A DNA stretch of 63,315 bases from JABCPE02 sp963520725. Lineage in GTDB: Bacteria > Bacteroidota > Bacteroidia > Flavobacteriales > Weeksellaceae. Positions 16,600 through 24,420 of the stretch are shown in pieces. Where the stretch lies: the NCBI GenBank assembly GCA_963520725.1, contig CAUQSG010000003.1:1-63315 (forward strand). Reading direction: 5' to 3'. Position numbers and translations under genes: made by a program. The notes under the pieces are model-generated. The model was not told the DNA's origin and searched no databases. It saw only the letters and a list, made by a program, of their open reading frames with translations. The first letter of the stretch is position 1. Each line of letters begins with the position of its first letter.

Positions 16600-17268
16600 T
16601 TATTTAGTTCTTGAATTTACAAACTCTTGGGCTTCGGTATCCCATTTTGTTTTTATTGGGAGGTTTCCATTTAGGTATTTTTTTGCATTGTCGGGTGAAA
16701 TACCAAGTATTTCTGCGGATATTTCTGCTAATGCTCTTTTAGTATTTATATTGTCTTTATTCATATTGTAGTAGTGTAATACTGAAAGTCTATAAGGAGC
16801 ACTTTTTATATTATTGTTTATTTCGGGGGGTGTTTTTGCGGTTATTGAAAAATCATGTGCTATATTGTGACATTTGTAAATATGTTTTTTTAGTCTTATT
16901 AGGTTTTCAGTGAAATAGTTTAAATCTTCTACTGTGGAGGAGTTGTCTCCTATTTTTATTAGGGAATTTAAAAGGTTTTTGGTCTTTTCAATAATATCAT
17001 TAAGTATACTAATGAAAAAATTTAAGCGATTTAAAGTGTCTTTTAAAAATAACCTCAATTCAGATATACTCTTCTTTGCAAAGTTTTTGCATTTAGCTTC
17101 TAGTATATCAACTTTTGGAAATTCTGTACATATATCTTGCAGACATTCTTTCCATCTTTTTGTGTCATCTTTTGATGGTTCTATGGCTTCTCCATATTTA
17201 TCAAATGAATACCTTAATACTTCTAGCAAGTCTTCAATTGATGCGTTACTAATAAATATGTTACACAT
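16600..17268 (-). CDS. Unknown protein of the element
   Basis: Taken from the ATG at 17268 (222 residues). An in-frame ATG at 17304 precedes a TATCTTTA promoter-like box and is less likely. The first ~140 residues are predicted helical, with several Cys and a Leu/Ile-rich central stretch that may form a coiled coil. The C-terminus (NTKRALAEISAEILGISPDNAKKYLNG) looks like an HTH/response-like helical module. It lies between the Fic gene and the excisionase-like operon, each side closed by a terminator, so it is a separate transcription unit. Possibly a regulator or cargo function; family not recognised. Confidence 0.6.
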   Translation of the reverse strand: MCNIFISNASIEDLLEVLRYSFDKYGEAIEPSKDDTKRWKECLQDICTEFPKVDILEAKCKNFAKKSISELRLFLKDTLNRLNFFISILNDIIEKTKNLLNSLIKIGDNSSTVEDLNYFTENLIRLKKHIYKCHNIAHDFSITAKTPPEINNNIKSAPYRLSVLHYYNMNKDNINTKRALAEISAEILGISPDNAKKYLNGNLPIKTKWDTEAQEFVNSRTK

Positions 17269-17349
17269 TTTCAATAAATTTATATAGCGTAAAGATATAA
17301 TCAAAAAGCACTATATAACACCTTTTGCAATATAATTTATCCACATATA

Positions 17350-17376
17350 TAGTAAAGTATGATGGATACTATACTA
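17350..17376. promoter_or_regulatory. 27-bp palindrome upstream of the unknown gene
   Basis: TAGTA-a-AGTAT (17350-17360) mirrors ATACT-a-TACTA (17366-17376) around GATGG. It sits ~80 bp upstream of the start codon and is not followed by a T-run, so an operator is more likely than a terminator. Confidence 0.45.
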
Positions 17377-17458
17377 ATTCATTTTATCCTGTTTTATCCG
17401 CATTTTAAGAATTAAACAATATTTAAAATTACTTTGTAATATAAGGTTTAAAAAATAA

Positions 17459-17478
17459 ACACCCTATTTTTAGGGTGT
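17459..17478. terminator. Terminator after the fic gene
   Basis: ACACCCTA (17459-17466) pairs with TAGGGTGT (17471-17478) over TTTT, with a T-run on the plus side and an A-run on the other. It closes the int-fic transcript. Confidence 0.8.
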
Positions 17479-17503
17479 CTTTTTATTAACTATATTTGAT
17501 TGT

Positions 17504-18238
17504 TTATCCTTTTACTGTGCTTATTATCTTTTTGAGGGTCTGAGTTACTACTTCTGCGATGAGGTTTTTAAATGGGGTTAAATCTTTTTCTATACTTGCT
17601 GTTTCTAGTGCAGTATAGTATTTTAATCGGTTTTCTGCATCTCCTTTTAATATTGCGATAGGGTAGCCATGTTTTAGTAGAATTAAATTCATCAGTAGGC
17701 GTGAGGTTCTACCATTCCCGTCTGTGAAAGGATGTATATAAACCAGTCTTTGGTGCATTTCTGAGGCTAATTCTACGGGGTGCATCGTTTCTCTATTCTC
17801 ATTATAAAATCTCATCATTTCTTCCATTTCCTTTTGTAGTAAAAAGGGTTGGGTTGGCATATGTTCTGAGCCTAGTATCATCACGGGGACACTTCTATAG
17901 CGACCTGCATTGTCTTTGTCTATTCCCTGCAAAATAAGGGCGTGGATTTGGAGTATATCCCTTTCCGTTATAGGTTCTAGGCTCTTTGCTAAGTCTTTTA
18001 TATAGTCTACAGCATGGGCGTGGTTTATAGCTTCTAAATGTTCGTTTAGTGTTTTTCCCCCTATGGTTAAACCTTTTTCTACTACAATAGCAGTTTCTTG
18101 TAGAGTCAGTGTATTACCTTCTATTTTATTACTTTCATGGGTGTATTCTATATCAAAGGCTTTGGATACCTTACCTTGAAATAAGTTTCTGTATTTGTCC
18201 AGTTCGTTTTTTAATTGGTCTATTTCTGTATAATTCAT
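17504..18238 (-). CDS. Class II Fic-domain protein (AMPylator-type)
   Basis: A 244-residue Fic protein with the complete active-site motif HPFTDGNGRTSR (His169-Arg180), so it should be able to transfer AMP or a related group from a nucleotide to a protein target. SNKIEG at residues 36-41 fits the N-terminal inhibitory helix (S/T)xxxE(G/N), which defines class II, self-inhibited Fic proteins. AGRYRSVPV is the usual strand before the active site. It starts 3 nt after the integrase stop codon and is likely co-transcribed with it. No separate antitoxin gene adjoins, in line with internal inhibition. The cellular target is unknown. Confidence 0.93.
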   Translation of the reverse strand: MNYTEIDQLKNELDKYRNLFQGKVSKAFDIEYTHESNKIEGNTLTLQETAIVVEKGLTIGGKTLNEHLEAINHAHAVDYIKDLAKSLEPITERDILQIHALILQGIDKDNAGRYRSVPVMILGSEHMPTQPFLLQKEMEEMMRFYNENRETMHPVELASEMHQRLVYIHPFTDGNGRTSRLLMNLILLKHGYPIAILKGDAENRLKYYTALETASIEKDLTPFKNLIAEVVTQTLKKIISTVKG

Positions 18239-18241
18239 TGT

Positions 18242-19564
18242 TTAGATTGTATTTCTTTGGTTTTCTTTTTCTTTTCTTTCTTTTGATAGTTCTTTGAATA
18301 CACTTGCTGAACTTATTACATAATCTGCTGGGTCTTTCTTGATATAGTCAAAGAATGTTTTTTCAGTCTTGTGTCCTGTTATTGCCATGATTATAGGAGT
18401 AGGTAATTTGGGGTTTCCGTAAAAGTTAGTAGCAAATGAACGGCGACAAGTGTGGGAGGAAATAAGATTGTATTTTTCAGTATCTTTTATTTCACTTCTA
18501 TTCTCTTCTTCATTAAATACCAATCCTTTTACTATTTCGTTAATCCCTGCTAATTTACAAACCTTTTTTATATATCTATTAAATAATGTGTCATTACTGC
18601 TTCTATCGGATGAAAATACAGGAGGAAAATCTCCATTATATTTGTTTAAAATCTCCTCTACTTCATCCATTAGTGGAATAGTTACCCTGCTCCCTGTTTT
18701 TTCTTGTGTTAGTTCTATAAATTTAAACTCGTCCCCCTCTATATCCGTTCTGGTACAAATCATTTTTTTATTCATCCTCATAAGGTCAGAAATTCTTTGT
18801 CCAGTATAGCATCCTATTATGAACCAGTCCCTAGCGTGTTTTAGGTTTTCATTTCCTACAATAGGCATGTTTTTAACCTGTTTTAATTCATCAAAGTCCA
18901 AATATACTGAAATAGATTTAGCAGACGGAATAGACATTTTTATGATTTGTTTACTTACGGACTTGTCGTTTTTGTAGGCATCCATTAAGACAGTTTTAAT
19001 GTTTTTTAATAGTCTTTGGGTGGTGGATTCTGCTAATCGTCTATTTTTCTTAGTCATCGCCCAATCCTTAAACTCAAGCATGGTTTTTGCGTCTATTTCT
19101 TCGATGAGGTATTTTTTCTTTTTGTATTGCTGAAACTCCTCAAACTTTTTTCCTGCCTCTTCTATTTTTTTATCAGTAGCCTTTTTGGTGCGGGTGTCCA
19201 TTTCCCTATATTTTAGATAAGTTTTTAGATAGTTCATAAATATACTATCATCTGTTTCAGGGTCTTTGCGTCCAAAAAAATCATCTACTTTACTTTTTAA
19301 CCAAGCATTAGAGAATATAATTCCTTTTGTGTAATCATTGTTATATTCTGTTTCTATGTATACTGAAAGACTTTTTAGCTGAGTTACAATGTTTTTGTTT
19401 TCAGCATTGTTAGTCTTGGGTAGGTTGGTGGTATTGCTCCAATCTTTGGAGTTAATGGATAAGCCTGTGGAAACTCTTGGGTATACTCCTTTTGAAATTG
19501 AGAAACCTATTTGTATAATGCTGTTTGTATTGGGTGAGCGTAAGAAATAACGAACAGTTGGCAT
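18242..19564 (-). CDS. int: Tyrosine recombinase (integrase) of the tRNA-Cys element
   Basis: A 440-residue phage-type integrase. An N-terminal arm-binding domain and a SAM-like core-binding domain (~105-210) precede the catalytic domain with Arg257 in GCYTGQRISDL, Lys289 in TQEKTGSR, His371-x-x-Arg374 in SSHTCRRSF, His398 in TGHKTEK and the nucleophile Tyr407 in FFDYIK. All catalytic residues are present, so the enzyme appears active. It lies next to the right end, reads inward, and shares a transcript with fic. Its promoter overlaps the 21-bp terminal repeat, suggesting that integrase binding controls its own expression. Confidence 0.96.
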   Translation of the reverse strand: MPTVRYFLRSPNTNSIIQIGFSISKGVYPRVSTGLSINSKDWSNTTNLPKTNNAENKNIVTQLKSLSVYIETEYNNDYTKGIIFSNAWLKSKVDDFFGRKDPETDDSIFMNYLKTYLKYREMDTRTKKATDKKIEEAGKKFEEFQQYKKKKYLIEEIDAKTMLEFKDWAMTKKNRRLAESTTQRLLKNIKTVLMDAYKNDKSVSKQIIKMSIPSAKSISVYLDFDELKQVKNMPIVGNENLKHARDWFIIGCYTGQRISDLMRMNKKMICTRTDIEGDEFKFIELTQEKTGSRVTIPLMDEVEEILNKYNGDFPPVFSSDRSSNDTLFNRYIKKVCKLAGINEIVKGLVFNEEENRSEIKDTEKYNLISSHTCRRSFATNFYGNPKLPTPIIMAITGHKTEKTFFDYIKKDPADYVISSASVFKELSKERKEKENQRNTI

Positions 19565-19583
19565 AACTATAAAATTGTTTGAA

Positions 19584-19614
19584 CAAATATATAGATTTAT
19601 TTGATGTGTGACAA
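19584..19614 (-). promoter_or_regulatory. Promoter of the integrase gene
   Basis: On the minus strand TTG (19614-19612), 20-nt spacer, TATATTTG (19591-19584). The -33 TTG lies inside the right 21-bp repeat. Confidence 0.7.
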
Positions 19615-19627
19615 CATGTGTGACAAC
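19607..19627 (+). repeat. Right 21-bp terminal direct repeat (candidate integrase arm site)
   Basis: Identical to 13195-13215: two TGTGACAAC copies separated by ATG, same orientation. It lies 118 nt inside attR and overlaps the -33 box of the integrase promoter. Confidence 0.7.
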
Positions 19628-19745
19628 CTTTTTGCATTTTCATGAAATTTGTTGCAATATCGTGCCACGATGAAAAACAATAAAATCCCTATTTATAGGG
19701 TGTTTAAAGGTTTTTATAATTTTATTCGTTTTCATTGTTGTTGTT

Positions 19746-19761
19746 CGCTCGGAACCTCAAT
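19746..19761 (+). repeat. attR core repeat
   Basis: CGCTCGGAACCTCAAT, identical to the tRNA-Cys 3' end at 13125-13140. No tRNA body lies upstream of it, so it is the copy brought in by the element. Confidence 0.88.
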
Positions 19762-19800
19762 AATAGCTCTAAGGAATTTCCTTGGAGCTATTTATTTTTT
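19762..19800 (+). terminator. Original tRNA-Cys terminator, displaced by the element
   Basis: AATAGCTC (19762-19769) pairs with GAGCTATT (19785-19792), with an inner AAGGAA/TTCCTT stem, followed by TATTTTTT. It starts at the base after attR, where the tRNA terminator would lie in an empty site. Confidence 0.8.
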
Positions 19801-19962
19801 GAAAATCAACATTTTTGAAAACATGATTTTTATCATATAATTAAGTATAATATTTTATAAAAAACAGCAGTTATATCCCTATGATTAAAAGAAACACACA
19901 AAAAGATAAAAAGTTTCTTTGTATTTAAAACTAAAACAATCAAAAATTTAAATTATAACATT

Positions 19963-20712
19963 ATGAGAAAGGTTCTTTTATGTGGAGCTTTTTTAGCTCT
20001 CGCTGCGTGTTCAAGAGATGAGGAAGTTCAAATTCCTGATTCTAAACAAGCTCACTGGGATTATGAAAACCCTAACTGGCATAATCAAGGGTATTCTGAG
20101 TGTGCGGGATTGGTTCAGTCACCTATTGACATTGTAACTACTGCAACTACAAAGGCAACGCTTCCTGCAATTACTTTTAATTATTCACCATTTCCAGCTA
20201 AGGCTGTGAATAATGGGCATACTGTACAAATTAATACAGATGGAAAAAGTAGTATCACCTACAATGGTGTTGCCTATAAACTTAAACAATTCCATTATCA
20301 CGGACATAGTGAGCACTCTGTAGATGGGCAGTTCTCTCCGCTTGAAGTGCATTTCGTTCACCAAAACGAAACTACTGGAGCTATCGTTATTTTAGGATTA
20401 TTGATTAAAGGAGGGGGAGCAGATAATGCTCAGTTCGCTCAGTATATCAATTCATTCCCAAGTGTTAAAAATCAAGAAGTTACTACGACTAATACAATAG
20501 ATCCTTTGGCAATGCTTCCTAGTAACAAAAAATATTATAACTACACAGGATCACTTACAACTCCGCCATGTTCACAAGGGATGAACTGGATAGTGTTCAA
20601 AGAAGTTCTTACAATTTCTGATGCACAACTTAAAAAGTTCACAGATTTGTATAATCATAATTATAGACCAATTCAAAAAACAGGGAGTAGAACTGTTTTT
20701 GAGTCCTTATAA
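19963..20712 (+). CDS. cah: Alpha-class carbonic anhydrase, lipoprotein
   Basis: A 249-residue protein with a lipobox signal (LALAACS, Cys16) and then the alpha-carbonic anhydrase fold. Zinc ligands are the two His of QFHYHGHSEH and His in LEVHFVH; SPIDIVT and LTTPPCSQGMNW are further family signatures. It hydrates CO2 to bicarbonate, here outside the cytoplasm as a membrane-anchored protein. It is the first chromosomal gene right of the mobile element and has its own terminator. Confidence 0.94.
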   Translation: MRKVLLCGAFLALAACSRDEEVQIPDSKQAHWDYENPNWHNQGYSECAGLVQSPIDIVTTATTKATLPAITFNYSPFPAKAVNNGHTVQINTDGKSSITYNGVAYKLKQFHYHGHSEHSVDGQFSPLEVHFVHQNETTGAIVILGLLIKGGGADNAQFAQYINSFPSVKNQEVTTTNTIDPLAMLPSNKKYYNYTGSLTTPPCSQGMNWIVFKEVLTISDAQLKKFTDLYNHNYRPIQKTGSRTVFESL

Positions 20713-20729
20713 TTAGGAAGAATAATTAA

Positions 20730-20757
20730 AAATCTCAAAGAATTTTCTTTGAGATTT
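20730..20757 (+). terminator. Terminator after cah
   Basis: AAATCTCAAAG (20730-20740) pairs with CTTTGAGATTT (20747-20757), followed by more T residues. Confidence 0.88.
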
Positions 20758-20813
20758 TTTTGATTAAATATATAAGATAAAGAATAGAAATATATATTTT
20801 TTTATTTTTTTTC

Positions 20814-20841
20814 TTGATATTCAAAAAAATGATTATATTTG
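20814..20841 (+). promoter_or_regulatory. Promoter of tuf
   Basis: TTG (20814-20816), 17-nt spacer, TATATTTG (20834-20841); the start codon is 45 nt downstream. A full consensus match, fitting a strongly expressed gene. Confidence 0.75.
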
Positions 20842-20886
20842 CACACTGAATTGAAAAAATAGTTTAAACATAAAATAATTTAAATC

Positions 20887-22074
20887 ATGGCAAAGGAAAC
20901 GTTTAATCGTAGTAAACCGCACTTGAACATTGGTACAATTGGTCACGTTGACCACGGTAAGACTACTTTGACTGCTGCAATATCTAAAGTATTGTCAGAC
21001 AAAGGATTGGCTGAAAAGAGAGATTTCTCTGCAATTGACTCAGCTCCAGAAGAAAAAGAAAGAGGTATTACAATTAATACTTCACATATTGAATATGAAA
21101 CAGAAAACAGACACTATGCCCATGTAGACTGTCCTGGTCACGCCGACTATGTTAAAAACATGGTTACGGGTGCTGCTCAAATGGATGGAGCTATCCTTGT
21201 GTGTGCTGCAACTGATGGGCCTATGCCACAAACGAGAGAGCATATCTTGCTTTGTCGTCAGGTAAATGTTCCAAGAATCGTTGTATTCATGAACAAAGTG
21301 GATATGGTGGATGACCCAGAATTGTTAGAATTAGTAGAACTTGAGTTGAGAGATCTTCTTTCTTCTTATGAATATGATGGAGATAACTCTCCAGTAATCA
21401 AAGGTTCTGCTCTTGGTGCTCTTAATGGTGAGCCTAAGTGGGTTGCTACAGTAGAAGAATTGATGGATGCTGTAGATAACTGGATCGAGCAGCCAGTAAG
21501 AGATCAAGATAAACCGTTCTTGATGCCGATAGAAGATGTATTCTCTATTACAGGTAGAGGTACTGTAGCTACAGGTAGAATTGAGTCTGGTGTTATCAAT
21601 ACAGGTGATCCTGTTGATATCATTGGTATGGGTGCTGAGAAATTAACTTCTACTGTAACAGGGGTAGAGATGTTTAGAAAAATCCTTGACAGAGGAGAGG
21701 CTGGAGATAATGTTGGTCTATTGTTGAGAGGTATCGAGAAAACTGATATCAGAAGAGGTATGGTTATCGCTAAACAAGGATCTGTAACTCCACACAAAAA
21801 ATTCAAAGCAGAGGTTTATATCCTTTCTAAAGAAGAAGGAGGAAGACACACTCCGTTCCACAACAAATATCGTCCTCAGTTCTATGTAAGAACAACGGAT
21901 GTTACAGGTGAAATCTTCTTACCAGATGGTGTAGAAATGGTAATGCCTGGTGATAACTTGACTATTACAGTAGAATTGTTACAACCAATCGCTCTTAATG
22001 TAGGTCTTAGATTTGCGATTAGAGAAGGAGGTAGAACAGTAGGTGCTGGTCAGGTAACTGAAATTTTAGACTAA
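20887..22074 (+). CDS. tuf: Elongation factor Tu
   Basis: A 395-residue GTPase that delivers aminoacyl-tRNA to the ribosome. G1 is GHVDHGKT, G2 contains RGITI, G3 is DCPGHADY, G4 is NKVD, and the three-domain layout and length are standard. It has its own promoter and a strong terminator before tRNA-Trp. Codon choice is strongly biased, as expected for a highly expressed gene. Confidence 0.99.
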   Translation: MAKETFNRSKPHLNIGTIGHVDHGKTTLTAAISKVLSDKGLAEKRDFSAIDSAPEEKERGITINTSHIEYETENRHYAHVDCPGHADYVKNMVTGAAQMDGAILVCAATDGPMPQTREHILLCRQVNVPRIVVFMNKVDMVDDPELLELVELELRDLLSSYEYDGDNSPVIKGSALGALNGEPKWVATVEELMDAVDNWIEQPVRDQDKPFLMPIEDVFSITGRGTVATGRIESGVINTGDPVDIIGMGAEKLTSTVTGVEMFRKILDRGEAGDNVGLLLRGIEKTDIRRGMVIAKQGSVTPHKKFKAEVYILSKEEGGRHTPFHNKYRPQFYVRTTDVTGEIFLPDGVEMVMPGDNLTITVELLQPIALNVGLRFAIREGGRTVGAGQVTEILD

Positions 22075-22088
22075 TCATTTAGTATAAT

Positions 22089-22124
22089 AAAGTTTTCCCG
22101 AAAGGGAGCTTTCGGGAAAACTTT
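22089..22124 (+). terminator. Terminator after tuf
   Basis: A perfect 16-bp stem, AAAGTTTTCCCGAAAG (22089-22104) with CTTTCGGGAAAACTTT (22109-22124), loop GGAG. Confidence 0.9.
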
Positions 22125-22142
22125 TTAAATTAAAATTAAACT

Positions 22143-22213
22143 ACGGGCATCGTCCAATGGTAGGATACCGGTCTCCAAAACCGTTGATCTGGGTTCGAAT
22201 CCTAGTGCCCGTG
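22143..22213 (+). tRNA. tRNA-Trp (CCA)
   Basis: Acceptor ACGGGCA (22143-22149) with TGCCCGT (22206-22212), discriminator G, anticodon loop CTCCAAA with CCA at 22175-22177, and a regular T arm with TTCGAAT. It lies between tuf and secE, the usual place in this phylum. Confidence 0.97.
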
Positions 22214-22294
22214 CAAATTTAGACTAAGGTATATTTTATTTATTGTGTAATCATAGATGGGATTTCCTTAGTTTTTTCTTATTGGTGATATATT

Positions 22295-22498
22295 ATGAGT
22301 TTAATAGGTTTTGTTAAAGATTCTTTTTTAGAGTTTAGAGAAAAGGTTGAGTGGCTGAAGTGGAAAGAATTGCAGTCTTCTGCAATTATTGTGGCTGTAT
22401 CTACATTGATATTGGCCTTATTTACATTCGGGGTAGATAGCCTTTTTAGTATATCAATCAAGAATTTGTATTCGTTGTTTATAGGATTTTTTAACTAA
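22295..22498 (+). CDS. secE: Preprotein translocase subunit SecE
   Basis: A 67-residue protein with the SecE pattern: an amphipathic segment DSFLEFREKVEWLKWKELQ, then one membrane helix (~30-55). It forms the SecYEG channel with the SecY at 46872. It lies 10 nt before nusG in the conserved secE-nusG pair. Confidence 0.96.
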   Translation: MSLIGFVKDSFLEFREKVEWLKWKELQSSAIIVAVSTLILALFTFGVDSLFSISIKNLYSLFIGFFN

Positions 22499-22508
22499 AA
22501 ATTTTCTC

Positions 22509-23051
22509 ATGGAAGAATTAAAATGGTATGTGTTGAAAGCCGTTAGCGGACAGGAAAATAAAGTAAAATCCTATATAGAAACTGAGGTTAGAAGATTAGG
22601 GTATGAATCTTTTGTTACTCAAGTAGTAATTCCTACGGAAAAAGTGGCACAGATGAAAAATGGAAAAAAAGTCTTTAAAGAAAGACCTTATTATCCAGGA
22701 TATCTTATGGTAGAGGCTAATCTTATGGGTGAGATTCCACATATGATAAAGAATATACCAGGTGTTATTTCGTTTTTGAGTTTGACAAAAGGAGGAGATC
22801 CTGTTCCTATGAGACCTGCGGAAGTTAATAGAATGCTGGGGAAAATAGACGAACTTTCCGAATTTGCGGTGGATGTAGAGATTCCTTTTGTTGTAGGAGA
22901 AAATGTGAAAGTTATAGATGGGCCATTTAATGGATTCAATGGTTCTATTGAAAAAATCCATGAAGATAAGAAGAAATTAGAAGTTAAGGTTAGAATATTT
23001 GGAAGGGAAACTCCATTAGAACTAAGCTACATGCAAGTAGAAAAACTTTAA
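22509..23051 (+). CDS. nusG: Transcription antitermination factor NusG
   Basis: A 180-residue protein with the N-terminal NGN domain (WYVLKAVSGQENKVKSYIE; RPYYPGYLMVEA) and a C-terminal KOW domain (VGENVKVIDGPFNGFNG). It binds RNA polymerase and links it to Rho or the ribosome. Co-transcribed with secE; a terminator at 23061-23082 separates it from rplK. Confidence 0.98.
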   Translation: MEELKWYVLKAVSGQENKVKSYIETEVRRLGYESFVTQVVIPTEKVAQMKNGKKVFKERPYYPGYLMVEANLMGEIPHMIKNIPGVISFLSLTKGGDPVPMRPAEVNRMLGKIDELSEFAVDVEIPFVVGENVKVIDGPFNGFNGSIEKIHEDKKKLEVKVRIFGRETPLELSYMQVEKL

Positions 23052-23060
23052 TTAAGATAC

Positions 23061-23082
23061 AACCACTCTTTTTAGAGTGGTT
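23061..23082 (+). terminator. Terminator after nusG
   Basis: AACCACTCT (23061-23069) pairs with AGAGTGGTT (23074-23082), followed by TTTT. Confidence 0.85.
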
Positions 23083-23118
23083 TTTTATTGATATTTAGAA
23101 TAAAAAGTAAATTTATTT

Positions 23119-23148
23119 TTGTAGATAAGAAATAAATTTATAATTTTG
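23119..23148 (+). promoter_or_regulatory. Promoter of the rplKAJL operon
   Basis: TTG (23119-23121), 19-nt spacer, TAATTTTG (23141-23148). Confidence 0.75.
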
Positions 23149-23154
23149 CAGTCC

Positions 23155-23207
23155 GTAAATGGAGTTGAAATATTCAGGTGAGAAGGATATTTCATCTATT
23201 CATTTAC
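23155..23207 (+). promoter_or_regulatory. Structured leader of the rplK operon, candidate L1 site
   Basis: Outer stem GTAAATG (23155-23161) with CATTTAC (23201-23207); inner stem TGAAATATTC (23166-23175) with GGATATTTCA (23185-23194); an asymmetric internal loop lies between them. It starts at the expected transcription start. L1 autoregulation of rplK-rplA is known in other bacteria; that this hairpin is the site is inference. Confidence 0.5.
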
Positions 23208-23263
23208 AGATTTATAAAATGCTTCCACATTTTTATATTTTTAATTTATTTTAATAAAGAAAC

Positions 23264-23704
23264 ATGGCAAAGAAAGTCTTTAAAATGGTAAAACTTCAAG
23301 TGAAAGGAGGGGCAGCAAACCCTTCTCCACCAGTAGGTCCAGCATTGGGTTCTGCAGGGGTGAACATTATGGAGTTTTGTAAACAATTTAATGGAAGAAC
23401 GCAAGATAAGCCAGGTCAAATCCTTCCTGTAGTAATTACAGTTTATGAGGATAAATCTTTCGAATTTATCATTAAAACACCTCCAGCAGCGGTTCAGCTT
23501 TTAGAGGCGTCTAAGGTAAAGAAAGGATCTGGGGAGCCTAACAGAAACAAAGTAGGTTCTGTAACTTGGGAGCAAGTACAAAAAATCGCTGAAGATAAAA
23601 TGGCAGATCTTAACTGCTTTACAATAGATTCAGCTTTGAGTATGGTTGCTGGTACAGCAAGATCAATGGGATTAAAAGTAACAGGAACGAAACCTAACGC
23701 TTAA
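23264..23704 (+). CDS. rplK: 50S ribosomal protein L11
   Basis: A 146-residue protein with L11 signatures: KLQVKGGAANPSPPVGPALG at the N-terminus and the C-terminal RNA-binding domain ending SMGLKVTG. It forms the GTPase-associated centre with L10 and L7/L12. First gene of the rplKAJL operon. Confidence 0.99.
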   Translation: MAKKVFKMVKLQVKGGAANPSPPVGPALGSAGVNIMEFCKQFNGRTQDKPGQILPVVITVYEDKSFEFIIKTPPAAVQLLEASKVKKGSGEPNRNKVGSVTWEQVQKIAEDKMADLNCFTIDSALSMVAGTARSMGLKVTGTKPNA

Positions 23705-23714
23705 AAATTAAGGA

Positions 23715-24407
23715 ATGGCAAAATTAACTAAAAAGCAAAAGGAAGCTGTAGCTAAGCTAGAAAAAAATAAGGCATATAGCCTTGAAGAAGCTTCAGCCTT
23801 AGTAAAAGAAGTAAATACAGCAAAATTTGATGCTTCTGTAGATATCGCTGTGAGATTAGGTGTAGATCCTCGTAAAGCTAATCAAATGGTAAGAGGAGTA
23901 GTTTCTCTTCCTCATGGAACGGGTAAAGATATCCGTGTATTGGCTTTGGTTACTCCTGATAAAGAAGCAGAAGCAAAAGCTGCTGGTGCTGACCATGTAG
24001 GTCTAGATGAGTACTTAGAAAAAATCAAAAACGGTTGGACAGATGTAGATGTTATTGTTACTATGCCAGCTGTAATGGGTAAACTAGGTCCATTGGGTAG
24101 AGTATTGGGTCCAAGAGGTCTAATGCCAAACCCTAAATCTGGAACAGTTACTATGGAAGTAGGTAAAGCAGTAGCAGAGGTGAAATCAGGTAAAATTGAT
24201 TTCAAAGTGGATAAATATGGTATTGTACATGCAGGTATTGGTAAAGTATCTTTCGATGCAGATAAGATTAGAGAGAATGCACAAGAGCTTATTCAGGCTT
24301 TAATCAAATTAAAACCAACTGCAGCAAAAGGAACTTATGTGAAGAGTATTTACCTTTCTTCTACAATGAGTCCAGGTATTGCTATCGATACTAAATCTGT
24401 AAACTAA
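23715..24407 (+). CDS. rplA: 50S ribosomal protein L1
   Basis: A 230-residue protein; LPHGTGKDIRVLAL and LGPRGLMPNPKSGTVT are L1 hallmarks. It builds the L1 stalk at the tRNA exit site and in many bacteria represses its own operon. It lies 10 nt after rplK. Confidence 0.99.
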   Translation: MAKLTKKQKEAVAKLEKNKAYSLEEASALVKEVNTAKFDASVDIAVRLGVDPRKANQMVRGVVSLPHGTGKDIRVLALVTPDKEAEAKAAGADHVGLDEYLEKIKNGWTDVDVIVTMPAVMGKLGPLGRVLGPRGLMPNPKSGTVTMEVGKAVAEVKSGKIDFKVDKYGIVHAGIGKVSFDADKIRENAQELIQALIKLKPTAAKGTYVKSIYLSSTMSPGIAIDTKSVN

Positions 24408-24420
24408 AATCTGAAAGACA

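Larger units (their letters stand above)
13125..19761. mobile_element. 6.6-kb integrative element in tRNA-Cys
   Basis: The element is bounded by a 16-bp perfect direct repeat, CGCTCGGAACCTCAAT, at 13125-13140 (3' end of tRNA-Cys) and 19746-19761. Next to the right end is a tyrosine integrase gene reading inward. All eight genes are on the minus strand: integrase, Fic protein, unknown protein, excisionase-like HTH, winged-helix-like protein, replication-initiator-like protein and two small proteins. No capsid, tail, relaxase or type IV secretion gene is visible, so it is neither a complete phage nor a self-transmissible conjugative element. A plasmid-like integrative element or satellite is the best description. 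Confidence 0.88.
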
